DNA of 5,513 nt, from assembly GCA_964626015.1 (NCBI GenBank), contig CAZVCC010000105.1, forward strand, positions 1 to 5,513, in the 5' to 3' direction. A program made the translations under genes and the position numbers. Below the pieces are notes generated by a model, which made no database searches, was not told where the DNA came from, and saw nothing but the letters and a program-made list of their open reading frames with translations. How positions within the stretch are numbered: the first letter of the stretch is position 1; every line of letters starts with the position of its first letter. This DNA is from CAIKZJ01 sp964626015 (GTDB lineage: Bacteria; Bacteroidota; Ignavibacteria; Tepidaquicellales; Tepidaquicellaceae). This document shows positions 1 to 5,375 of the stretch, piece after piece.

Positions 1-56
1 CATTTCTTTGGGATTTGTGAAAAATTTATCAGTAAAAACGGGTGTGTTTATAAGAC

Positions 57-198
57 CAAGGTAAGACTAATTGAAGTGCAAGGAGAGACTAATAAGGTTA
101 GGAAGAGTTCCGACTAAGAACATCGGGATGCGCAGAACGCACAGACAAGGGCAGCAAGGGCAGAGTATTTTAAGTGCCAAGAGAAACCAATAACGTTA
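57..198. repeat. Degenerate short direct repeats, intergenic
   Basis: Bases 74-100 and 172-198 align without gaps over 27 bp with 22 identities, 98 bp apart. Within the first copy, 57-71 and 79-93 share the core CAAGG..AGACTAAT at 13 of 15 positions, and a third relative lies at 178-191. Between them, CAAGGGCAG occurs twice in perfect tandem (146-154 and 155-163). The pattern looks like a decayed repeat array rather than a coding sequence. It is not a CRISPR: the units are unequal and too diverged, and there are no regular spacers. Confidence 0.55.
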
Positions 199-282
199 TG
201 CCAGGAAACAGTATAGATTTTTTAATTGCGGACCAACCGCTTATACTTTTTCTACATCAAACAATATGGCAAAACCTTTTAG

Positions 283-314
283 ATTGAATTCATAGTTATT
301 AATAGTTATGTTTT
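283..314 (+). promoter_or_regulatory. Candidate Bacteroidota-type promoter for the 332 gene
   Basis: ATTG at 283-286 is followed after 20 bases by TATGTTTT at 307-314. Bacteroidota primary-sigma promoters have a TTTG/TTG element near -33 and TAnnTTTG near -7 with roughly this spacing, so this is a near match: the last base of the -7 element is T rather than G. Transcription would start at about 319-322, leaving a leader of about 10-13 bases before the ATG at 332. A competing E. coli-like extended -10 (TGC-TATAAT, 323-331) touches the start codon. Neither has been tested. Confidence 0.35.
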
Positions 315-331
315 AATACATATGCTATAAT

Positions 332-2569
332 ATGAAGATGTTATTTTTTATATTGTATCTACTTATAATTAGTTATTCCTTTGCTTTTTCCCAATCTGCA
401 TGGGTCTGGCAGAATCCATTACCGCAGGGAAATAATCTTGCAAAAGTTAAATACCTGAATCAAAATACCGGCTGGGCAGTTGGTGTACACGGGGCTATTG
501 TTAAAACCACTGATGGCGGAATGATTTGGAATGTGTTATATAATGATTATGATTCCCTAATTATTGATTTTCATTTTATTGATTCCTTAACCGTTTACGC
601 CTGCTCAATTAAAAACCAGATTATAAAATCAACAAACGGGGGCATAAACTGGAATATTATTTATAATTCCACCGACTATTTTTATAAAATATATTTTTCG
701 GACGCTAAAACCGGTTATGTTTCCGGAGCAGATCAGACTACTTCTGGTATAATGCTGAAAACAACAGACGCAGGAGATCACTGGGTAAACATTTTTACGT
801 ATCCATATACGGAAACACAATTATATGACTTTCAGTTTTTTAATAATACTTTAGCTTACGCAACTCTCGGTGATTTTGATTTTGGGAAAACAACTAACGG
901 GGGTCATAATTGGGGCATGACTTGGTGGGGATGGGGTACTTTAAATTTGTATTTTTTAGATTCACTAAACGGTTACACCGTTGGTGGCTATGTTAGCGGG
1001 TTTTCACCACATGGGACGATTCGAAAAACTACGAATGGCGGGTATAATTTTATTACTCTTTTAGATAGTGAATATACATATCAAAACTCAGGTGGTTATA
1101 AGTCTGTATATTTTACAAATTTAACAACCGGTTATGTTGCGGGCTTTAATGGGGAAATAAGAAAAACTACTAATTCCGGAATAAATTGGGCTGCACCAAA
1201 AAGTAATACCAAATACACTCTTAATTCCCTCGGTTTTATTAATACGGGAACAGGAGTAGTTGTGGGTGATTATGGTACAATCCTGAAAACTACTAACGAT
1301 GGCAATAACTGGACGAATTACACTAAAGGTAAAAATAATAATTTACGTAAGTGTTGTTTTATAAACGAAAACACCGGCTTTGCAGGAGGCGATTATTGTT
1401 TACTAAAGACATCTAATGGAGGATTAAACTGGATAACAAAGATAGACTCAAACGCATTTGTAATTTATGATTTTAAATTTTTGAACCAAAATACCGGATA
1501 TGCACTTAGTTCTAATCTTAGTTATACTTACTTATTAAAAACAACCGATTGCGGCGAAACGTGGAATAGTATTCTGGCGGCGACACCAATACAAGTAACA
1601 CAGTACACATTTACGTCGTTATCAATAGTGGACGAATTTAACATTTGGATTTGCGGGTTCAGTAGATACAACGAGCATCCGTATTATAATCTAATAAGAC
1701 CTGTATATTATCGAACAACAAATGGCGGTATAAACTGGTCTGGGTATACTGGCAGTGGAATTGAACCTTTTGCGAAAATAATATTTTTTAATAACAATAA
1801 TGGACTTATTTTCGGTAGAGATTCACACATTCTGAAAACCTCTAATTCTGGCTCTAATTGGTTTAATATTCCTTTATTTATTTCCGGAAAAAACTTGGGT
1901 GATGCATGTTTTATCAATCAAAATACCGGTTGGGTTTCTTATTACGATAATTCTATAAGATATTCTTCAATTTTCAAAACTACAAACGGGGGGAACAATT
2001 GGTTCTTTCAGGACAGTATTTTCAATGCACATTTTTATTCTATCTGTGTTGATTCAAGCGGTAATTGTTGGGCCGTCGGTATCAAAGGTCCTTATCTAAC
2101 AAGCAGTTATCAGTCGTCGGTTATTTATTCTTCCTCAAACGGAGGAAATAACTGGATGAAACAACGAACCCCAACAGATTATAGTTTAAACAGTGTCTCT
2201 TTTGTAAATCCAAATACTGGCTGGATAGTAGGAAATACGGGAACAATCTTAAAAACAACTCTGGGCATTATTTCGGAAGTAAATCTGCCCTCAACAAATT
2301 TACCAAAAGTAATCAATTTATTTCAGAATTATCCAAACCCCTTTAATCCAAATACTACTATTAAGTTTGAAACTACAAGCAAATCTCATGTTGAATTGAA
2401 GATCTTTGATATATTAGGAAAAGAGGTTAAGTCACTTATCAACCAATATTTAGCACCCGGTTCATATTCTGTTGAATTTAATGGCACTTCTTTGCCAAGT
2501 GGGATATATTTTTATAGAATGAGAGCGGGTGATTTATCAGAAACCAAGAAAATGATTCTCGTAAAATAA
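332..2569 (+). CDS. Secreted YCF48-repeat double beta-propeller with T9SS type A tail
   Basis: This 745-residue protein is predicted to be exported and displayed on or released from the surface; its ligand is unknown. Residues 1-20 form a Sec signal peptide, with probable cleavage after AFS and before QS. Fourteen YCF48/BNR-type motifs (K-T-T-N/D-x-G-x-x-W) start at residues 58, 99, 143, 186, 232, 278, 319, 359, 403, 461, 502, 549, 600 and 641. The thirteenth reads SSSNGGNNW and the last is cut short at KTTLG. They recur about every 41-47 residues, with larger gaps after the ninth (58) and twelfth (51). Fourteen blades fit two seven-bladed propellers, each resembling the fold of HCF136/YCF48, but photosystem assembly is not implied. 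Residues 662-745 are a T9SS type A sorting domain (TIGR04183-like): NYPNPFNP at 666-673, FDILGKEV, PSGIYFY, ending KKMILVK. No Shine-Dalgarno is visible; Met3 (base 338) is an alternative start. Domain content is confident, biological role unknown. Confidence 0.93.
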   Translation: MKMLFFILYLLIISYSFAFSQSAWVWQNPLPQGNNLAKVKYLNQNTGWAVGVHGAIVKTTDGGMIWNVLYNDYDSLIIDFHFIDSLTVYACSIKNQIIKSTNGGINWNIIYNSTDYFYKIYFSDAKTGYVSGADQTTSGIMLKTTDAGDHWVNIFTYPYTETQLYDFQFFNNTLAYATLGDFDFGKTTNGGHNWGMTWWGWGTLNLYFLDSLNGYTVGGYVSGFSPHGTIRKTTNGGYNFITLLDSEYTYQNSGGYKSVYFTNLTTGYVAGFNGEIRKTTNSGINWAAPKSNTKYTLNSLGFINTGTGVVVGDYGTILKTTNDGNNWTNYTKGKNNNLRKCCFINENTGFAGGDYCLLKTSNGGLNWITKIDSNAFVIYDFKFLNQNTGYALSSNLSYTYLLKTTDCGETWNSILAATPIQVTQYTFTSLSIVDEFNIWICGFSRYNEHPYYNLIRPVYYRTTNGGINWSGYTGSGIEPFAKIIFFNNNNGLIFGRDSHILKTSNSGSNWFNIPLFISGKNLGDACFINQNTGWVSYYDNSIRYSSIFKTTNGGNNWFFQDSIFNAHFYSICVDSSGNCWAVGIKGPYLTSSYQSSVIYSSSNGGNNWMKQRTPTDYSLNSVSFVNPNTGWIVGNTGTILKTTLGIISEVNLPSTNLPKVINLFQNYPNPFNPNTTIKFETTSKSHVELKIFDILGKEVKSLINQYLAPGSYSVEFNGTSLPSGIYFYRMRAGDLSETKKMILVK
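503..2266 (+). repeat. Fourteen in-frame YCF48/BNR motif repeats
   Basis: The motif K-[TS]-[TS]-[ND]-x-G-x-x-W recurs from residue 58 to residue 645. Each copy is usually preceded by a TGW/TGY-type strand (NTGWAVG at 45-51, KTGYVSG at 126-132, NTGWIVG at 628-634). In this family one copy marks one propeller blade. The nucleotide copies have diverged, so the repeats are old and kept at protein level. Confidence 0.85.
2315..2569 (+). other. T9SS type A C-terminal sorting domain, first gene
   Basis: Residues 662-745 match the Por secretion-tail family: NYPNPFNP, then T-x-I-K-F, a hydrophobic V-x-L-x-I-F-D strand, GKEV, APGSY and the final KKMILVK. In characterised T9SS systems this domain directs passage across the outer membrane and is then removed or exchanged for a surface anchor. 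From NYPNPFNP onward it aligns without gaps over 80 residues with the tail of the convergent neighbour, with 42 identities counted by eye. Confidence 0.9.
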
Positions 2570-2821
2570 GGACATATGTCCTCATTTTACAACCACCATT
2601 TTTCGTGTTTCGACGAAACCGGCGGCTTCCATACTGTAGAAATAAACACCGTTTGTTAGCATAGAGGCATTGAACGCAGTTTCATAGGTGCCGGGTGAAA
2701 GTTGTTCGTTTATTAATGTTTTCACTTCACGGCCTGTTACATCAAAGACTGATATCTTAACTGATGACGAATGTGGAACCGAAAATTTTATTTTTGTTGA
2801 TGGATTAAATGGGTTTGGATA
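2330..2821. repeat. Large imperfect inverted repeat of two sorting-domain tails
   Basis: The sorting-domain codons of the two convergent genes face each other. A 21-bp block at 2330-2350 (encoding NYPNPFN) pairs with 2801-2821 with one mismatch, and both are equidistant from the axis between 2575 and 2576. The two stop codons and the central 30-bp palindrome share exactly this axis. Conservation between the ends is patchy, as expected for paralogous domains with about half of their residues identical. The symmetry is seen directly; origin by inverted duplication is only one explanation, since equal domain length next to a palindromic terminator would also produce it. Confidence 0.7.
2561..2590. 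terminator. Bidirectional terminator overlapping both convergent stop codons
   Basis: Thirty bases form a palindrome centred between 2575 and 2576 with one mismatched pair (2568/2583). In RNA from either strand the core AGGAC and GUCCU arms close an AUAU loop and are followed by an AUUUUAC or UAUUUUAC tract. The outer arms GTAAAAT and ATTTTAC hold the last codons (Val-Lys) of both genes. The plus stop is TAA at 2567-2569; the minus stop is TGA at 2584-2582. One element can therefore end both transcripts. The GC core is only five pairs, so efficiency may be modest. Confidence 0.7.
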
Positions 2822-2836
2822 GTTTTGAGAGAGTGA
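2582..2836 (-). other. T9SS type A C-terminal sorting domain, second gene
   Basis: Residues 400-483 carry NYPNPFNPS, then T-K-I-K-F, V-x-V-F-D-V-T-G-R-E-V, SPGTY, NGVYFY and a basic-hydrophobic end (RKMVVVK). This is the standard T9SS type A tail, so the protein should use the same secretion route as its neighbours. Its length from NYPNP to the end is exactly that of the convergent gene's tail. Confidence 0.9.
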
Positions 2837-4033
2837 ATAAGCAGATGGTATAATTGTGTTTATATTTTGAACTCTTACGGTATTTCCCGTTGGGTTGCGT
2901 TTATAATAGATTTCATAGTTCCCATTTCTTTTATCATTCCATATCACATGCACAATATCGCCAGAGGCTGCGATTGAAGAATTCTGAGAAATGGCACCGT
3001 CATTTGTCAGGCGAGTATCTGCTCCCCAATTCATTCCGTTATTTGAAGATCTTTTATAGAATATCTCCCAATTGTTTTCGCGAAAATCAAACCATACTGC
3101 GTGAACAAAGGTACCGGAGACGGCAATAGAGGGTGTATAAGAATAAGAATTGTTGTTTGTTAACCGAGTATCTGCTCCCCAAGTTATACCCCCATCGGTG
3201 GAGCATTTATAGTAGATTTCCGTGTTGCTATTGCGTAAGTCTTCCCATACAATATGCACAAATAAACCGGAGACGGCAATAGAGGGTGTGTAGGACGCAG
3301 CAGTATTTTCTGTGAGGCGAGTATCTGCTCCCCAGCTTACTCCTCCGTCAGAGGATTGTTTGTAGTAGATTTCCCAGTTGCCGTTGCGATTGTCGTGCCA
3401 TGCCACATGAACAAACGAACCATATACTGCAATAGATGGCTCCCATGATAAGGAAACGTTATTCGTTAGGCGTACATCTTCTTCCCAGTTTAAACCTCCG
3501 TTTGGAGAGCGTTTGTAGTAGATTTCCCTGTTGCCGTCCCGGTTGTCATTCCATACAACATGTACGAAAGAACGGGAGGCTGCGACGGATGGACTGACTG
3601 AACTATCTATGGAATTAGTAAGGCGAGTATCTGCTCCCCAGTTAATTCCACCATCAGTGGAAAGTTTGTAGTAAATTTCGTTGTTTCCGTCTCGAAAATC
3701 AGACCATACTGCATGCACGGAGGAATCAGAAACTGCTACGGATGGATAAATAGAAGAATTGTTGTACGTAAGGCGCGTATCTGCCCCCCAGTTAATTCCG
3801 CCGTTAGTAGAGCGTTTATAGTATATTTCGGTTTTATTATCATTTATACTATTATCGCGGTTATCATACCATACAACATGCACAATGTTCTCGTTTGTGG
3901 CAATACACCATTGGTAAGAAGTTTTAGAATTTCCGATGGCATTCGTGAGGCGAATATCGGGTTCCCATTGAGCGAAATTGATATTTGCAAGCAGAAATAA
4001 AAGAACCGTGAATGTTGTGGTTTTTGTTTTCAT
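2582..4033 (-). CDS. Secreted Asp-box (sialidase-like BNR) repeat propeller with T9SS tail
   Basis: This 483-residue protein has a Sec signal peptide at 1-21, cleaved probably after NFA and before QW. Seven units follow, with RLT at residues 28, 87, 137, 188, 239, 290 and 341, at spacings of 59 and then 50-51. A typical unit has RLTN, PSIAVSG, VHVVW, a W-x-D-x-R element and then N-x-E-I-Y-Y-K. It ends in an Asp-box (S-x-D/N-x-G-x-x-W) in six units, at 75, 126, 176, 227, 278 and 329; the seventh lacks it. Seven units suggest a seven-bladed propeller, although classical sialidases have six blades. The FRIP motif and the arginine triad with Tyr/Glu nucleophile of sialidases are not recognisable, so a binding or structural role is more likely than an enzyme. 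Residues 400-483 are a T9SS type A sorting domain (NYPNPFNP at 404-411, ending RKMVVVK). The start has no Shine-Dalgarno sequence but gives a complete signal peptide. The gene lies 112 bp downstream of the gene starting at 5375 and is possibly co-transcribed with it. Confidence 0.92.
   Translation of the reverse strand: MKTKTTTFTVLLFLLANINFAQWEPDIRLTNAIGNSKTSYQWCIATNENIVHVVWYDNRDNSINDNKTEIYYKRSTNGGINWGADTRLTYNNSSIYPSVAVSDSSVHAVWSDFRDGNNEIYYKLSTDGGINWGADTRLTNSIDSSVSPSVAASRSFVHVVWNDNRDGNREIYYKRSPNGGLNWEEDVRLTNNVSLSWEPSIAVYGSFVHVAWHDNRNGNWEIYYKQSSDGGVSWGADTRLTENTAASYTPSIAVSGLFVHIVWEDLRNSNTEIYYKCSTDGGITWGADTRLTNNNSYSYTPSIAVSGTFVHAVWFDFRENNWEIFYKRSSNNGMNWGADTRLTNDGAISQNSSIAASGDIVHVIWNDKRNGNYEIYYKRNPTGNTVRVQNINTIIPSAYSLSQNYPNPFNPSTKIKFSVPHSSSVKISVFDVTGREVKTLINEQLSPGTYETAFNASMLTNGVYFYSMEAAGFVETRKMVVVK
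2897..3952 (-). repeat. Seven coding tandem repeats, period mainly 153 bp
   Basis: The segment encoding RLT and the end of the preceding Asp-box recurs in the DNA at 3011, 3164, 3317, 3470, 3623, 3773 and 3950. The spacings are 153 four times, then 150 and 177. Some units remain very close: 3113-3136 and 3266-3289 are identical over 24 bases, exactly one period apart. Nucleotide-level identity and strict periodicity point to fairly recent unit duplication or gene conversion within the gene. These are in-frame protein repeats, not a CRISPR array. Confidence 0.85.
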
Positions 4034-4145
4034 AAAATTAATTTATATGTTATTAAAAATTATAACAGCAGTTGTCTCTGCGAAGAGGTTTTTATTAATA
4101 TTTTTTATTTTCATCGTCATCAACTTTTGCATTTTACACAAAGGA
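4034..4145 (-). promoter_or_regulatory. Spacer with weak promoter candidate for the second gene
   Basis: This 112-bp AT-rich gap separates two genes on the same strand. Read on the minus strand, TAATTTTT at 4062-4055 resembles the Bacteroidota -7 element TAnnTTTG, with TTCG at 4084-4081 eighteen bases upstream as a poor -33 element. The start point would be near 4048, leaving a leader of about 15 bases. No clear minus-strand terminator follows the stop codon at 4146, so read-through from the upstream gene is equally possible. No Shine-Dalgarno precedes the ATG at 4033. Confidence 0.25.
4074..4093 (+). terminator. Possible plus-strand (antisense) terminator
   Basis: On the plus strand CTCT (4076-4079) and AGAG (4084-4087) close a GCGA loop, which is a stable GNRA type. 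Two G-U pairs (4074-4075 with 4088-4089) lengthen the stem, and a T-rich run follows from 4089. It faces against both flanking genes, so it could only stop antisense transcription, for example read-through from the first gene. The stem is short and the call is weak. Confidence 0.2.
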
Positions 4146-4412
4146 TTATTTAATTAACAACATCTTTTTTGTTTCGGTAAAATTATCCGCTGACAATTTA
4201 TAAAAATAAACGCCGCTGTTGAGGGTGGAGCCGTCGAATGATGTTTCGTAGGAGCCGGGTTGTAATCTATCGCTGACGAGTGTGCAGATTTCTTTTCCAG
4301 TTATGTCATGAACTTTAAGAGTAACAAGCAGGGATGCTTGTTTTACGCCAGGAACATCGAGCTGTATCTTTGTTGTCGGGTTAAACGGATTGGGATAATT
4401 CTGATATAGACG
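4146..4412 (-). other. T9SS type A C-terminal sorting domain, third gene
   Basis: Residues 322-409 contain NYPNPFNPTTKIQL, HDITGKEI, QPGSYE, NSGVYFYKL and the final TKKMLLIK. The pattern matches the T9SS type A tail of the other two genes, with a short insertion before the V-x-D-I-T-G strand. It marks the protein for export by the same machinery, whose genes are not in this window. Confidence 0.9.
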
Positions 4413-5375
4413 GTAATTTTCCGGTTTGGTTTCGTTAATCATATTAATTCCGATTACAACTCCGCCGTTTGTTGTTTTATAGATTACTCCGCCGGGTCCC
4501 CAAACATAACCCGTATCAGGTGAAGTAAAAAATATATTATTAAACGAATTTGCCGATTGTGATGACCAGTTTACCTCTGAGTTTGTAGTTTTGAGTATCT
4601 GTGAGCCTGTAACTGCGAATCCCGTTGAAGAATTTACAAAATACACAGAGCGTGTGTTTTCCGAACTTATAGAAAACCAGTTCGTGCCGCCGTTAGTGGT
4701 TGAGAGTATTCTGTTGTTCGCGGCAACCCATGCATAATCGGGTGATACGGCAAAAATCTGATTACAGGAAAAGGAAGGATGACTCTGTGAAATCCAGTTC
4801 GTGCCGCCGTTTGTAGTTTTAAAAATGTATGAACTTCCCGCCGCCCACCCTGTAAGTGAATTTTCAAAATGGAGAGAGTACAACTGGTCATTCGGGATTA
4901 TATTAACTGACTGAGGCGTCCAGGTATTTCCGCCATCTGTAGTTTTCAACATAGGAGGAGAATCGGGAATACAGGTAATCCATCCTGTTAAAGCATCTGC
5001 AAAATAACAATCGTTTGTAGGATATACGGATACGGCAAAGAAATTATCTCCTCCGTTAGTGGTTTTAAACACTCCTTCGGCGCCCGACACCCATCCTGTT
5101 TCTGAATTTATAAAGAATAAAGAAAGTATTCTGTTACCCGTGGGAAAGTTTTCTGTCTGGCTAAACCACGATGCCCCTGCGTTTGTGGTTTTTATAAGAA
5201 TAATTCTTGTCGGCAAGGGTTGAAAACCTCCTGCCCATCCAGTTTGCGAATTCACAAACTGAATTCTGCTCAGATTTATATCCGTACCGCTATTTAGAGC
5301 ATTCCAGCCGGTTTGAGGAAAAACGGCAGTAAATGAACAATGAATCATCAGCAATGTTAACCAAAGAGATTTCAT
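4146..5375 (-). CDS. Secreted YCF48-repeat single beta-propeller with T9SS type A tail
   Basis: This 409-residue protein starts with a hydrophobic signal peptide at about 1-21; the cleavage point is unclear, near FTAVFPQ. The mature part begins TGWNALNSGT, a common opening for this class. Seven YCF48-type motifs start at residues 62 (KTTNAGASW), 104 (KTTNGGDNF), 144 (KTTDGGNTW), 186 (KTTNGGTNW), 225 (STTNGGTNW), 262 (KTTNSEVNW) and 300 (KTTNGG, truncated). The spacing is 37-42 residues, which fits one seven-bladed propeller. Residues 322-409 form a T9SS type A sorting domain with NYPNPFNP at 326-333 and the end KKMLLIK. This tail is four residues longer than the other two because of extra residues around KQASLLVTL. 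No catalytic motif is seen; a surface adhesive or scaffold role is inferred. It resembles half of the double-propeller protein at the other end of the window. The start has no Shine-Dalgarno sequence, and the leader contains inverted repeats. Confidence 0.93.
   Translation of the reverse strand: MKSLWLTLLMIHCSFTAVFPQTGWNALNSGTDINLSRIQFVNSQTGWAGGFQPLPTRIILIKTTNAGASWFSQTENFPTGNRILSLFFINSETGWVSGAEGVFKTTNGGDNFFAVSVYPTNDCYFADALTGWITCIPDSPPMLKTTDGGNTWTPQSVNIIPNDQLYSLHFENSLTGWAAGSSYIFKTTNGGTNWISQSHPSFSCNQIFAVSPDYAWVAANNRILSTTNGGTNWFSISSENTRSVYFVNSSTGFAVTGSQILKTTNSEVNWSSQSANSFNNIFFTSPDTGYVWGPGGVIYKTTNGGVVIGINMINETKPENYRLYQNYPNPFNPTTKIQLDVPGVKQASLLVTLKVHDITGKEICTLVSDRLQPGSYETSFDGSTLNSGVYFYKLSADNFTETKKMLLIK
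4455..5192 (-). repeat. Seven in-frame YCF48/BNR motif repeats
   Basis: Seven K-T-T-N-x-G-x-x-W copies run from residue 62 to 307. The fourth and fifth share an 18-bp identical stretch (4794-4811 and 4677-4694) 117 bp apart, encoding the TNGGTNW core, so at least this pair has similar codons. The sixth copy has Glu in place of the usual second Gly (NSEVNW), and the seventh lacks the Trp. Confidence 0.8.

Larger units (their letters stand above)
1..331. other. Upstream region with decayed repeats and possible gene tail
   Basis: No convincing complete gene is visible on either strand. Two plus-strand frames are open from the left edge. One, from base 2, ends at the TAA at 62-64 and would give a 20-residue C-terminus finishing in FIRPR. 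The other, from base 1, ends at the TAA at 115-117 and is Lys-rich. At most one could be the end of a truncated upstream gene, and the sequence does not decide which. From about 57 to 198 the DNA is purine-rich and made of related short repeats. A weak GC hairpin (GCGG 228-231, CCGC 237-240, five-base loop), followed by a T-rich stretch at 241-251, might be a terminator. The last 50 bases are AT-rich and hold promoter-like sequences for the gene at 332. Confidence 0.5.

Noticed and set aside
1..117. Open plus-strand frame from the left edge, ending at 115-117
   Set aside because: It lacks a start in the window and runs through the decayed repeats. A second frame ending at 62-64 is equally open, so the true reading frame of any upstream gene cannot be chosen.
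629..820. Minus-strand frame of 63 codons inside the first gene
   Set aside because: Cys-rich antisense shadow of the YCF48 repeats, with no domain or upstream signals.
1708..1917. Minus-strand frame of 69 codons inside the first gene
   Set aside because: Antisense shadow of the strongly supported coding frame.
332..2569. Photosystem II assembly factor (HCF136/YCF48)
   Set aside because: Only the repeat motif is shared. The T9SS tail and double-propeller length indicate a surface protein.
2854..3129. Plus-strand frame of 91 codons inside the second gene
   Set aside because: Antisense to the repeat-coding frame; the translation is Arg- and aromatic-rich and shows no recognisable fold.
3011..3960. 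CRISPR-like regular repeats
   Set aside because: The repeats are in frame, diverged and part of 51-residue protein units; the intervals between them are homologous, not unique spacers.
3713..4000. Plus-strand frame of 95 codons antisense to the start of the second gene
   Set aside because: The opposite frame has a signal peptide and periodic repeats; this one has no support.
2582..4033. Active sialidase
   Set aside because: Asp-boxes occur in many non-enzymatic propellers. The FRIP motif and catalytic Arg/Tyr/Glu set are not visible.
4667..4891. Minus-strand frame of 74 codons inside the third gene
   Set aside because: A shifted-frame reading of the repeats (QTAARTGF twice), produced by the repeat DNA.
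5313..5375. Lipoprotein signal in the third gene (Cys13)
   Set aside because: The residues before Cys are M-I-H, which do not fit a lipobox (small residue needed at -1).
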